A stretch of 64,000 nucleotides of DNA from Pseudomonadota bacterium (GCA_023451375.1 JAEXZS010000064.1:3209-67208); one strand, 5' to 3'. Shown: positions 34,674 through 44,190, counted from the first letter of the stretch. Numbers and translations: made by a program. The notes: generated by a model from the sequence alone, not told the origin.

Positions 34674-36622
34674 GAGCGCAGTCGCACCTCCTGGCTGATC
34701 GGCAAGCGGCCCAGGCTGCGGCGAGCGGCCTCGGCCTCCGACGCATCTGCGGCAACGGCCTTCACGACCACCCCGCGCGACGGATCGTCGACGACCTCGA
34801 GGTCGCGCAACTCCAGCCCCGCTTCGGACAGCGCCAAGACCGCCGCAAGGCGGATTTCCTGGCGTTTCAACTCGGGCTTGAACACCTTGCCCACGGGCGT
34901 CAGCGGAATCTGCGCGACGACGTGGATCGCCTTCGGCACGGCGGCGCGTTCGGTGATTTCCCTCTGGGCGAACTCCAGCAGTTCGCTCTCGGTCGCCTCA
35001 TGCCCCGTCTTGAGCTGGACATAGGCGACCGGCAGTTCGCCGACGTGAGGGTCAGGTCGTCCAACCGCCGCCGCGATCTGCACCGCGGGATGGCGGTGGA
35101 GCGGCTCCTCGATCGCCGCCGGATCGATATTGTGTCCGCCACGGATGATCAGTTCCTTCTTGCGACCCGTCAGCCAGAAATAGCCGTCGGCGTCCTGGCG
35201 GGCGAGATCGCCGGTGTTGAGCCACGTCCGATCCCCCCCCGCCTCGATCCACAATCCGGCGTTCTGGGGGTCGAGCCGGTAGCCGTCGAAGACGTTCGGG
35301 CCGCTGACGACCAGAACGCCGACCTCGTCGATGGCGCAGTCGCGGACATAGGCGCCGGCATCGTCCAGCACGACGGCCTTCATCAGCTGACCGGGAAGGC
35401 GCAAGCCGATGGAACCCGCCCGCCGGTCGCCGGCGGGCGGATTGACGCTGGACACGCAGGTGGCCTCCGTCAGGCCGTAGCCTTCGAGAATCCTGAGACC
35501 CGTGCGCGCCTCGAAGTCCTTCAGCAGTTGCACCGGCATGGGCGCCGCGCCGCACAGGCCGTATTCTAGGGAGTCGATCCGTCGGCCGTCGATCGGCGTC
35601 TGCATCAGCGAGGCGTAAAGCGTCGGCACGCCGCTGAAGAAGTTGATGCGATGGCGCTCGACGATTTCCCAGAACCGCTTGACCACGCCGTCGCCGCGAT
35701 AGCCCTGCGGCGTCCCCAAGATCACATGCGCGCCCTGCGAGAAGGGGACGAGCCCGGTCACCATGACGCCGTTGACGTGGAACAGGGGCAGACCGCAGAA
35801 GACCGTCTTCCCGCGCCCCACCCCGTCCCCCATGAACCGCGAGATCGCCCAGGCGTTGGCCGTTTCGGCGCCATGCCTGCGCATGGCGATCTTGGGCACC
35901 CCGGTCGTGCCCCCCGTGCAGAAGAAGGAGGAGACGTCCCCGGGGCCGATTCTACGGCCGCTGACCAGCCGGTCGGCCGGCCGGCGTCGGATCAGCCTGC
36001 GGAAATCATGGACCTGGACACCGTCGGGCGCCGCGCCCTGCAATCCTCCGGCGCCGCACGCCTCGCGGATCGCGCGCCGCTGAAGCAGGCGCGCGCCGAT
36101 CCCTTTCAGGCCGCGCACGCGATCGGCCAGGCTGACCAGCACGAGATGTCGCAGCGACGGCACGTGCGGGGCCACCGCCCGGACCTTGTCCCACAGGTCG
36201 ACCTTCGGAAACGGCGCCAGGCTCACCAGGATGGAGGCGCCCGCCGCATTGAGGATCTCGGCGATCGCTTCGGGCTCCAGCAATGGATTGATCGCCGCCA
36301 CGACGCCGGCGGCCTCCCCGCCCCAGAGCACGAAGTGCGTCTCGGGCAGGTTGGGCAAAAGGAAGGCGATCACCGTGTCGGGCGTCGCGCCCAAGGCGTG
36401 AAAGGCGTTCGCCGTCCGGGTGACGTCGGCCATCAGGCGCCGATAGGTCCAGGTCTCGGGCCGGGCGTGGTCCTCGGTTCTCAGGAAGAAGCTCAGCGCG
36501 GGCGCGTCGGGATCCAGCGCCGCCCCGCGTTGAAGGAGCTCATAGGTGCTCTCGGGCCATTCCGCAGGCGGTCCTTCCGCTTCGATGGCCTCAATGTCGT
36601 CGAGCGAGGCGACTCCCTTCAC
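34670..36622 (-). CDS. AMP-forming acyl-CoA synthetase
   Basis: 650 residues from the GTG at 36622 that overlaps the FAH stop (GTGA); the longer open frame upstream is antisense-like noise. ANL-family motifs: FFCTGGTTGVPKIA (P-loop), YGLTEATC, TGDLARQD and the C-terminal lysine region (TPVGKVFKPEL). Overall it resembles long acyl-CoA synthetases of the PRK07529 type. It activates a carboxylate as acyl-AMP and then acyl-CoA, perhaps the side chain of an aryl-alkanoate or the acid released after ring cleavage. Confidence 0.87.
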   Translation of the reverse strand: MKGVASLDDIEAIEAEGPPAEWPESTYELLQRGAALDPDAPALSFFLRTEDHARPETWTYRRLMADVTRTANAFHALGATPDTVIAFLLPNLPETHFVLWGGEAAGVVAAINPLLEPEAIAEILNAAGASILVSLAPFPKVDLWDKVRAVAPHVPSLRHLVLVSLADRVRGLKGIGARLLQRRAIREACGAGGLQGAAPDGVQVHDFRRLIRRRPADRLVSGRRIGPGDVSSFFCTGGTTGVPKIAMRRHGAETANAWAISRFMGDGVGRGKTVFCGLPLFHVNGVMVTGLVPFSQGAHVILGTPQGYRGDGVVKRFWEIVERHRINFFSGVPTLYASLMQTPIDGRRIDSLEYGLCGAAPMPVQLLKDFEARTGLRILEGYGLTEATCVSSVNPPAGDRRAGSIGLRLPGQLMKAVVLDDAGAYVRDCAIDEVGVLVVSGPNVFDGYRLDPQNAGLWIEAGGDRTWLNTGDLARQDADGYFWLTGRKKELIIRGGHNIDPAAIEEPLHRHPAVQIAAAVGRPDPHVGELPVAYVQLKTGHEATESELLEFAQREITERAAVPKAIHVVAQIPLTPVGKVFKPELKRQEIRLAAVLALSEAGLELRDLEVVDDPSRGVVVKAVAADASEAEAARRSLGRLPISQEVRLRS

Positions 36623-37578
36623 GCCTCGCCCTCCGCTACGATCCGGTTGCGCTGAACCCCCAGATCGATACGCCCATCCGCGCTGCAGATCCGCGTCTCG
36701 ACCACATCGCCCGGCTGGAGATACTGGGATCGCTTCGCCTGGATCTTGAAGAAGATCTTCCACTTCATCTTTTCGGGCAGGAGGGCCCCCAGGCGCTGCC
36801 GGGCCGGGGACGGCACAGCCAGGGCGCAGCCGGATGGCGTGCCCGTGGCCAGCAGGTCGCCCGCCGCGAAGTCGTGGACCCCGGACAGTTCCGTCAGGGT
36901 CTCGGCAGGGCCGAACACAAGGTTTCGGGTGTTGTCCTGCTGGCGGACCTCCCCATTGACGGCCAGGCTCAGCTCCATGTCCTTGAGGGTCGGCATGTCT
37001 TCGCGCTCGAACAGGCACAGGAAGGGGCCGACCGGTCCGAAGGTGCGGAAGCTCTTGCCCTTGTGAAACTGCATCTCGGGGATCTGGATGTCGCGCGCCG
37101 AATAGTCGTTGACGATGACGGCGCCCGCGATGAACTCGAACAGGTTATCGTCCGTCACCGTCACAGGACCCGTGATGTCGCGACGCAGGACGAGTCCCAG
37201 TTCCACCTCATAGTCCAGGAAGCGCACCCGGCCGGGACGCACGACGTCGGCGTCGGCCGGCACGATGCAACTCGGCGCCTTGGTGAAGATCATGTTGTGG
37301 TGCTTGGCGTCCGGATCGATGCCGGATTCGAGCATGTGCTGGCGGTAGTTGGCGCCCTGGCACACGAAGCGCTGGTTCCGCGTCACGGGCGAGAGAATCT
37401 GCAAATCCGCGAGCGGAATCGGCCGTCCCTTCAACCCTCTCAGCGCCTTTGCGGTGGTTCCGCGCAGGAGATCGCCCGTCGTCTCGAAGACCTGCCGCAC
37501 GGGGATCACGCCCTCGGAGGTCACGACGCCCCAGGAAATTTTTTGATCGAACAGGTAGCGGACGACGGTGACGGCCAT
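36619..37578 (-). CDS. Fumarylacetoacetate hydrolase (FAH) family protein
   Basis: 319 residues. FAH fold with the metal ligands in the FLDYEVELGLVL segment (E, E) and VNDYSARDIQ (D), plus GKSFRTFGPVGPFL and ATGTPSG motifs. Members hydrolyse C-C bonds of diketones or decarboxylate/hydrate ring-cleavage products. Between the dioxygenase-like gene and the CoA ligase gene, it would act on the meta-cleavage product. Confidence 0.88.
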   Translation of the reverse strand: MAVTVVRYLFDQKISWGVVTSEGVIPVRQVFETTGDLLRGTTAKALRGLKGRPIPLADLQILSPVTRNQRFVCQGANYRQHMLESGIDPDAKHHNMIFTKAPSCIVPADADVVRPGRVRFLDYEVELGLVLRRDITGPVTVTDDNLFEFIAGAVIVNDYSARDIQIPEMQFHKGKSFRTFGPVGPFLCLFEREDMPTLKDMELSLAVNGEVRQQDNTRNLVFGPAETLTELSGVHDFAAGDLLATGTPSGCALAVPSPARQRLGALLPEKMKWKIFFKIQAKRSQYLQPGDVVETRICSADGRIDLGVQRNRIVAEGEA

Positions 37579-37620
37579 GAGCTATTCCAATGGAGAAAGA
37601 AGGATAAAACGCCGGCGAGG

Positions 37621-38694
37621 TCAGCCGAAAAGCCGAACGAGCGTGATCAGCTTGCGCACCGACAGATCGGGGCTACGCCGCAGATTCCGGAAGAGCGCCG
37701 CAACGGCGCCGAGATCCATCTTCGGCTTCGTGAAGCTGGCCGGCATCTTCTGCCCCCATTGCGACATGGCGTTACGGGTGGCCGGATGAAAGCCGGTCGG
37801 CCGGTCGGCGGTGAACAGGTCCCCGTCGCAGTAGTGCTCGTGCTTGTCGCCCCAGGGATCCAGCCAGTAGTCGAAGATCTGGCTGCCCAGGATGTGGCGG
37901 CCGACGCCCCAGGCGTGCTTCCAGCCGCGCTCATGCAGCACCCGCTGGCCCATGCCGATGGCGTCAGCGTCCACCACCTCATAGGCGCTGTGGCTGTAGA
38001 GGGGCGCGAATCCCTGGGCGAGCGCCACCGTGTGGTGATCGGCGGGCCGGCCGCCGAGGTCGAGCCGCATGAAGGCCACCGCCGGCGACCCGTCCGGCAG
38101 CAGCAGGACATCGCTGGGCATCAGGCCCAGGTGTTCGGCGTACCAACCGCTCGTCCGCTGAAAGTCGGCGACCTCAAGGACGACGTGCCCTAGCCGCAGC
38201 ACCTCCGGCGGCTGGATCGGCGGTCTCTGGGTCGCGTCGACACGGACCGCCTCTCCGTTGAAATTGAGCGGCAGCGGATCGCGATGCGGCAGCGCCGGCT
38301 CAGGCGCCTGTCCGTGCACGACCTCGATCCGGAACCCCGACGGATCAGTCAACACGACCCGTCGACCGCCGGACGGATCGGGAATCGCCTCGACCGCCGA
38401 CGCGCCCGGCGTCCGGTCCGCGAGAAGCTGGAGTTGCTCGGCCGCGCCGACCTCGAATCCCAAGCCGATGAACCGCGCCTTGGGGCCGCGCTGCAGCCGA
38501 TAGCAATAGGGCGCGCCCGTCGTGCCTCTCAGCAGGACAAGGTCCTCGCTTCGGAAGCAGACCTGCAAGCCGAAATCGACCAGGAAACGCACGGCCCGGT
38601 CCAGGTCCGGACGCTCGAAGATCAGAAAGGCGAGCCGTTGAGCCTTCACCGTCGGCGCTGGATGCCGCGCGGGCTGGGGGGTGATCATCTGCAT
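37621..38694 (-). CDS. VOC superfamily protein, extradiol dioxygenase-like
   Basis: 357 residues from the ATG at 38694; the frame is open to 38793, but that would put the start codon inside the operator. Two glyoxalase/VOC modules are seen (about 20-140, LAFLIFERPDLDRAVRFLVDFG; about 175-300, RLGHVVLEVADFQRTSGWYAEHLG). The second ends with HILGSQIFDYWLDPWGDKHEHYCDGDLF, which has the H, Y and E residues of extradiol dioxygenases. Likely meta-cleavage of a catechol made by the MhpA-like hydroxylase. First gene of the operon. Confidence 0.82.
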   Translation of the reverse strand: MQMITPQPARHPAPTVKAQRLAFLIFERPDLDRAVRFLVDFGLQVCFRSEDLVLLRGTTGAPYCYRLQRGPKARFIGLGFEVGAAEQLQLLADRTPGASAVEAIPDPSGGRRVVLTDPSGFRIEVVHGQAPEPALPHRDPLPLNFNGEAVRVDATQRPPIQPPEVLRLGHVVLEVADFQRTSGWYAEHLGLMPSDVLLLPDGSPAVAFMRLDLGGRPADHHTVALAQGFAPLYSHSAYEVVDADAIGMGQRVLHERGWKHAWGVGRHILGSQIFDYWLDPWGDKHEHYCDGDLFTADRPTGFHPATRNAMSQWGQKMPASFTKPKMDLGAVAALFRNLRRSPDLSVRKLITLVRLFG

Positions 38695-38779
38695 GATGCG
38701 GTCTCGGCAACCCGTCGGCGGGCCGCCGCCACTCCTCCTTGGTCGACGTCGAACGATGTCGCCGACGTCTTTATTTTGA

Positions 38780-38797
38780 ACAGACATGATCAAATTT
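38780..38797. promoter_or_regulatory. TetR operator candidate 2
   Basis: ACAGACATGATCAAATTT, upstream of the VOC gene. ACAG and TGATCAAA fall in the same register as in candidate 1 (31574-31591). A TTTGA (38775) ... TCAAA (38790) inverted repeat overlaps. The shared word links the two halves of the cluster to one regulator. Confidence 0.45.
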
Positions 38798-38888
38798 AGC
38801 TGATATGTCCAGATCGTTCTCGTCCAAATTTTGGAGACGCGCGCTCATTCGACCCCTGTCGAGGCCCGGCCCGCCAAGGCGAGCGGTG

Positions 38889-38904
38889 GTTACAACTTGT
38901 CACA
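38889..38904 (+). promoter_or_regulatory. Direct-repeat operator candidate, site F
   Basis: GTTACAACTTGTCACA, hexamer starts 10 bp apart, 64 bp before the likely start of the mipA-like gene. It fits the architecture of sites A-E and extends the putative regulon to another outer-membrane gene. Confidence 0.45.
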
Positions 38905-38968
38905 ATCACGTCGTGGAGCCCGCGAACCGGGCGCGTGCGGCGACGGTAGGAGAGTGCGCTATCGCGCC

Positions 38969-39813
38969 ATGAGAGGTCGGCGCCTTGACCCGCCAACGCC
39001 GGACCGCCCCGGCCAGAAGACGAGAACGCACTTGACCCATTTTCTACGCACGCCGTCCGCTCGCGCCGTCCGCCCCCTCGCCCTGGCCTGCCTCGCCGCA
39101 GGGGCCGCGCTGACGGCCTCAGCCGTCCAGGCCCAGACCCCGCCCGACCGAGCCACGGTCGGGGCCGGCGTGGCGGTTCTTCCCGCCTACGCCGGATCGG
39201 ACGAGATGGTTGTGGTTCCTGTCCCGATCATCGACGTGAAGCATGGCCGCTTCTACGCCAACCTGGCGGACGGAGCCGGCGTCTATGCGATCGACACCGA
39301 CCACTTCCGCCTCGGCGGCGGCCTGAGCTTCGTTCGAGGACAGCGCGAAGAAGACCTGCCGATGGGCGTCGACGACCTGTCGAACAGCGCCGGCGCGACC
39401 TTGTTGGCGCGCTACACGGTCGGCCGCTCCGGCTTCACCCTGGATGCGACCCGCGCCCTGGGCGGGGCGGAAGGCACGACCGTGGAGGGCCGGGTGTCCC
39501 AGCTCTATAGGGTGAACCGTCGTCTGATCGTCATTCCCAGCGTCGCCCTGACCTGGGCCGACGACAAGACCATGGAAGGCTATTTCGGCGTCGACGCGGA
39601 CGAGAGCGCCGCCTCCGGTCTGGAGGCCTTCACGCCCGACGCCGGGATGCGCGACCTCGCCGTCGCGCTCACGGCCAATATCGCCTGACCCGAACCCTGA
39701 ACCTGACCGGCACGGCCGGCGTGACCACGCTTCTCGACGAGGCGGCCGATAGCCCGCTGGCCGACAAGCGCACCGCGCCCTTCGTTCTGGTCGGACTGTC
39801 CCGCTCGTTTTGA
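38969..39813 (+). pseudogene. MipA/OmpV family outer-membrane protein, frameshifted near its 3' end
   Basis: The frame from the ATG at 38969 (a TTG at 39032 is an alternative) gives a signal peptide (ALACLAAGAALTASAVQA) and the MipA/OmpV barrel (GAGVAVLPAYAGSDEMVVVPVPIIDVKHG as two adjoining pieces). It then stops prematurely at 39688. One base out of frame, from about 39677, the DNA reads QYRLTRTLNLTGTAGV ... APFVLVGLSRSF and stops at 39813, which is a normal barrel end with terminal Phe. Restoring one C in ACGGCCAATATC would join the two. Either a real null or truncating mutation or a sequencing error. The family's proteins are outer-membrane scaffolds or porins near efflux systems. Confidence 0.8.
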
Positions 39814-39824
39814 GACCCCTGCCC

Positions 39825-40979
39825 ATGCCTTCCACGCTTCTCCGTCTGAGCAGCGGCGGTCTCGCCGCCGCCCTTCTCCTTTCAGGGTGCGGCCCGCAGT
39901 TGCCGTCCCGCGAGCCCCCGACGCCGACGGTCGAGGTGATGCAGATTCACGCACGCGCAGTCCCGAACGTCATCGAGGTTCCGGGTCGCATCGAGCCGGT
40001 CCGCTCGGCCGAGGTCCGCGCCCGCGTCGACGGCATCGTCGAGCGCCTCCTCTACCAGGAAGGCCGCGACGTCGAGGCGGGCGCCCCGCTGTTCCTGATC
40101 GATCCGAGAGACCGGCGCGCCCAGGTCGACCAGGCGCGAGCCTCCCTCGCCCGCGCCGAAGCGGCCCGCGCCAACGCTGCATCCGTGATCCAGCGATATG
40201 ACCCGCTGCTCGCCCGCGGGGCGGTGAGCGCCCAGGAGCACGACGCCGCTCGCGCCGCCCTGCTGCAGGCGGAGGCGGGCGTGGCGGACGCCCGCGCGGC
40301 CTTGGATCGCGCTGAGCTTGCGCTCAGCTATACGACCGTGCGGGCGCCCATATCGGGCCGCGTCGGCCGCGCCCTGGTGACCGAGGGCGCCCTGGTCAGC
40401 GCCGCCCAGGCGACGCCGATGACCGTGGTCAACCAACTGGCGCCCGTGCACGCCGTCTTCACGGAGTCCAGCACGGAGCTGACGGACGCCCTGGTCCGCT
40501 CTCGCCCCGGCGCGTCCCAGGCGCCGACTGGCGGCGAGATCCGGGTGACCCTGATCCTCGAGAACGGTGAAACCTACCCGACGACAGGGCGATTGGATTT
40601 CGCGGACCTGACCGTCGATCCCTCGACCGGCAGCCAGACGCTGCGCGCCACCTTCGCAAATCCCGACCGGCGACTTCTGCCCGGCCAGTTCGTTCGCGGC
40701 CGAATCCAGCTCGGAACGCTGCCGAACGCCATCGTCGTTCCGGCGCGCGCCGTTCAGATCAACGGGGATCAGGCCACGGCCATGGTAGTCGGCGACGACG
40801 GCGCCGCGGCCGTGCGACGGATCACCGTGGGCCCACAGCAGAACGGAGGCGACTGGCTGGTCGAGTCCGGGCTGCGCCCAGGCGACCGCCTGATCGTCGA
40901 TGGATGGCAGAAGGCTCGCCCGGGCCAGAAGGTGCAGATCCGGTCCGCTCAGCCGGCGTCGCCGCCGACGGCTCGCTGA
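39825..40979 (+). CDS. RND efflux periplasmic adaptor (membrane fusion protein)
   Basis: 384 residues from the ATG at 39825 (a TTG at 39810 is also open). Lipoprotein signal with LLLSGC, so the mature protein is anchored by Cys. Barrel-sandwich/lipoyl motif (VDGIVERLLYQEGRDVEAGAPLFLID), coiled-coil hairpin (about 85-160), APISGRVGRALVTEGALVS and C-terminal membrane-proximal domain. It links the RND pump to the outer-membrane factor. First gene of a three-gene operon (adaptor, pump, outer-membrane channel). Confidence 0.93.
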   Translation: MPSTLLRLSSGGLAAALLLSGCGPQLPSREPPTPTVEVMQIHARAVPNVIEVPGRIEPVRSAEVRARVDGIVERLLYQEGRDVEAGAPLFLIDPRDRRAQVDQARASLARAEAARANAASVIQRYDPLLARGAVSAQEHDAARAALLQAEAGVADARAALDRAELALSYTTVRAPISGRVGRALVTEGALVSAAQATPMTVVNQLAPVHAVFTESSTELTDALVRSRPGASQAPTGGEIRVTLILENGETYPTTGRLDFADLTVDPSTGSQTLRATFANPDRRLLPGQFVRGRIQLGTLPNAIVVPARAVQINGDQATAMVVGDDGAAAVRRITVGPQQNGGDWLVESGLRPGDRLIVDGWQKARPGQKVQIRSAQPASPPTAR

Positions 40980-40992
40980 GGAACACGCCCGC

Positions 40993-43900
40993 ATGCAACG
41001 CTTCTTCGTTCACAAGCCGGTCTTCGCCTGGGTGATCGCCCTGTTCATCGCCCTGTTCGGCGCCATCAGCCTGGTGATGCTCCCGGTCGAGCAATACCCG
41101 GACGTGGCGCCGCCCGCGCTGAATGTTCAGGTCAACTACAAGGGCGCGGACGCCCAGACGATCGACCGCACCGTCACCTCCATCATCGAGCAGGAGATGA
41201 ACGGGGTCGACAATCTGCTCTACACCGCCTCGACCAGCCGGGCCAACGGGACGGCCCAGGTGACCATCACCTTCAAGAGCGGCACGGATCTCGACGTCGC
41301 CCGCACGCAGATTCAGGACCGGCTCAGCCGCGTGGAGGCGCGGCTGCCTCAAGAGGTGCGCCAACAAGGACTGACGGTCAGTTCCGGCGGTCTCGGCGGC
41401 TTCCTGATGGTCGCGACGCTGCAATCGGCCGACGGCTCCGTCAGCCCCCTCGAACTGAACAATCTCGCCGCCAACAAGATCCGGGACGAACTGCGTCGGG
41501 TCGAGGGCGTCGCGGATGTGCAACTGTTCGGCGCGCCCTACGCCATGCGCATCTGGCTCGACCCCCAGAAACTGGCGGGCTACGGCCTGACGACGGCCGA
41601 GGTGCTGTCGGCGGTCCAGGAGCAGAACAGCCAGACTCCAGGCGGCGGGATCGGCGAACAGCCGATCACGCGCGAAACCGAGTTCACCGCCAAGGTCGTC
41701 ACCCAGAACCGGTTCACCACGCCGGACCAGTTCCGCGACATCATCGTCCGCGCCAATCCGGACGGCTCGACCATCCGGCTGGGCGCCGTGGCGCGGGTCG
41801 AACTGGGCCAGGACAACTACAATCAGCGCATGACCCTGAACGGAGAGCCGGCGGCCGGCATGGGCGTGCAGCTGGCGAGCGGCGCCAACGCCCTGGCCGC
41901 CGCTGAAGGCGTGCGCGCCAAGCTGAAGGAACTGGAGCCTTCCTTCCCGCCGGGCGTGGAGTGGTCGGTGCCGTTCGACACCACCCCTTTCATCACCATC
42001 TCCGTCGACAACGTCGTCCATACCCTGGTCGAGGCGATGGCGCTGGTCTTCCTGGTGATGTTCCTGTTCCTCCAGAACTGGCGCGCCACCCTGATCCCCG
42101 CGATCGTCGTGCCGATCGCGCTGGCCGGGGCCTGCCTGGGCCTCTACCTCTTCGGCTTCTCGATCAACGTGCTGTCGCTGTTCGGCATGGTCGTGGCCGT
42201 GGGAATTCTGGTCGACGACGCCATCGTCGTCGTCGAGAACGTCGAGCGGATCATGCAGGAAGAGGGGCTCGATCCCGCCGCCGCCACCATCAAGGCCATG
42301 GGCCAGATCACCGGGGCCATTGTCGGCATCACCCTGGTCCTGATCGCGGTGTTCGTGCCGATGGCCTTTTTCCCGGGATCGACCGGCGGCATCTATCGTC
42401 AGTTCTCGGTCACCCTGGCCGTTTCGATCTTCTTCTCGGCCGTGCTGGCGCTGACCCTGACGCCGGCCCTCTGCGCCACGCTGCTGCGCCGGGAAGAGGC
42501 CCATGATCTGAACGTGGCACCGACGCCGCGCCCGGGCGTCCGCGGCTGGCCGCGACGCTTCTTCAACGCCTTCAACGCGCGCTTCCATCGCGGCACCGAT
42601 CGGTATGTTCGCGGCGTCGGCGGGATGTTGCGTCGCCCCGCGCGTTGGCTGGCGGTGTTTGCGATCATGTGCGGCCTGACGACGCTGCTGTTCATCCGCA
42701 TGCCCGGGGGATTCCTGCCCAACGAGGACCAGGGTTACATGTTCACCACCTATACGGCCCCTCCGGGCGCCACCATGGAACGGACCGAGGAAGCGGTGCG
42801 CCAGGCCGAGGCCTTCCTCCGCGACCAGCCGCAGGTGCGCAACATCGTCTCCGTCGTCGGCTTCAGCTTCAGCGGTCAGGGCCAGTCCGCCGCCCTGTCC
42901 TTCGTCGACCTGCATCCGTGGGAGGAACGGCCGGGCGCGGACAACTCCGTACGCGCCCTGATCCGCAAGTCGAACGCAGCCTTCGCCGACATCCCCGGCG
43001 CCGTGATCAATGCGCTCAATCCCCCTCCGATCCAGTCCCTGGGCAACGCCAGCGGCTTCTCGATGAAGATCGAGGATCGCTCGGGCGGCGACGGCGCAGG
43101 GTTGGAGGCGGTCCGCGACCGGATCATCGCGGAGGGAACGGAGACCGGAATGTTCTTCATGCTTCGCCCTGAAGGCCTGCCCACGGCGCCGCAGCTGTTT
43201 GTGGATGTCGACCGGGTGAAGGCCCGTGCGCTGGGTCTCAGCATTGCGGACATCAATCGCACCCTGTCGATCGCCTTCGGCTCGGCCTACGCCAACGACT
43301 TCGTGCACCAAGGCGACGTCCTGCGCGTCTACATCCAGGCCGAGGCCGACCAGCGCATGCGTCCAGATGACATCCTGGCGATGCGGGTGCGCAACGCCCA
43401 GGGCCAGATGACGCCGTTCTCGGCCTTCGCCACGGCGACCTGGCGCAGCGGACCCCAGCAGGTCGAGCGCTACAACGGCTATCCCGCCGTGACCCTGTCA
43501 GGCATGGCCATGCCGGGCAAATCCAGCGGCGACGCCCTAAACGAAATGGAGCGGATCGCCGGCGGCGTCCTCGGCGAGGGCCAGGCCTATGAATGGACCG
43601 GCACAGCCTATGAGGAACGTCAGGCCTCGGGACAAATCGGCCTCCTGCTCGGCCTGTCGGTGGTCGTCGTCTTCCTGCTGCTGGCCGCGCTCTACAACAG
43701 CTGGTCCATCCCGCTGGCGGTCCTGCTGGTGGTGCCCTTCGGCGTCCTGGGCGCCTTGGTCGCGACCATGATGGGCTTCATGCCGGCAGACATCTATTTC
43801 AACGTCGGGCTCATCACCATCATCGGCTTGGCGGCGAAGAACGCGATCCTGATCGTCGAGTTCGCGATCGAGGACGAGAAGGAAGGTCAAGGGCTGGTCG

Positions 43901-44190
43901 AGGCGATCAAACGCGCCGCCCAGCAGCGGCTGCGGCCGATCCTGATGACCAGCCTCGCCTTTATCCTGGGCATGATCCCGCTGGTGCTTTCCACCGGCGC
44001 CGGCGCCGCCAGCCGACGCGCCGTCGGAACCGGCGTGATGGGCGGGATGATCGCGGCCACCCTCTTTGGCGTCTTCTTCACGCCGCTGTTCTATTACGCG
44101 GCGCGCAAATGGCTCACCCGCCGCAAGGCGAAGCCTGTCCCCGACGCCCCCCTGAACGCCACCGAAGCGGGAGCGCCGCCCCATGCGTAA
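40993..44190 (+). CDS. RND multidrug efflux permease, AcrB/HAE1 type
   Basis: 1065 residues from the ATG at 40993, the standard MQRFFVHKPVFAWVIALFI start. Twelve hydrophobic spans; proton-relay Asp pair in VGILVDDAIVVVENVER; LPVEQYPDVAPP and the porter domains are typical of hydrophobic and amphiphilic efflux (HAE-1). Proton-driven export of drugs, solvents, phenolics or similar. Followed with an 8-nt overlap by the outer-membrane factor. Proximity to the aromatic cluster suggests possible export of toxic intermediates. Confidence 0.95.
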   Translation: MQRFFVHKPVFAWVIALFIALFGAISLVMLPVEQYPDVAPPALNVQVNYKGADAQTIDRTVTSIIEQEMNGVDNLLYTASTSRANGTAQVTITFKSGTDLDVARTQIQDRLSRVEARLPQEVRQQGLTVSSGGLGGFLMVATLQSADGSVSPLELNNLAANKIRDELRRVEGVADVQLFGAPYAMRIWLDPQKLAGYGLTTAEVLSAVQEQNSQTPGGGIGEQPITRETEFTAKVVTQNRFTTPDQFRDIIVRANPDGSTIRLGAVARVELGQDNYNQRMTLNGEPAAGMGVQLASGANALAAAEGVRAKLKELEPSFPPGVEWSVPFDTTPFITISVDNVVHTLVEAMALVFLVMFLFLQNWRATLIPAIVVPIALAGACLGLYLFGFSINVLSLFGMVVAVGILVDDAIVVVENVERIMQEEGLDPAAATIKAMGQITGAIVGITLVLIAVFVPMAFFPGSTGGIYRQFSVTLAVSIFFSAVLALTLTPALCATLLRREEAHDLNVAPTPRPGVRGWPRRFFNAFNARFHRGTDRYVRGVGGMLRRPARWLAVFAIMCGLTTLLFIRMPGGFLPNEDQGYMFTTYTAPPGATMERTEEAVRQAEAFLRDQPQVRNIVSVVGFSFSGQGQSAALSFVDLHPWEERPGADNSVRALIRKSNAAFADIPGAVINALNPPPIQSLGNASGFSMKIEDRSGGDGAGLEAVRDRIIAEGTETGMFFMLRPEGLPTAPQLFVDVDRVKARALGLSIADINRTLSIAFGSAYANDFVHQGDVLRVYIQAEADQRMRPDDILAMRVRNAQGQMTPFSAFATATWRSGPQQVERYNGYPAVTLSGMAMPGKSSGDALNEMERIAGGVLGEGQAYEWTGTAYEERQASGQIGLLLGLSVVVVFLLLAALYNSWSIPLAVLLVVPFGVLGALVATMMGFMPADIYFNVGLITIIGLAAKNAILIVEFAIEDEKEGQGLVEAIKRAAQQRLRPILMTSLAFILGMIPLVLSTGAGAASRRAVGTGVMGGMIAATLFGVFFTPLFYYAARKWLTRRKAKPVPDAPLNATEAGAPPHA

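Noticed and set aside
40822..43311. 829-residue open frame on the minus strand
   Set aside because: Antisense to the RND adaptor and pump genes. Composition rich in His, Asp, Gln and Arg without recognisable motifs.
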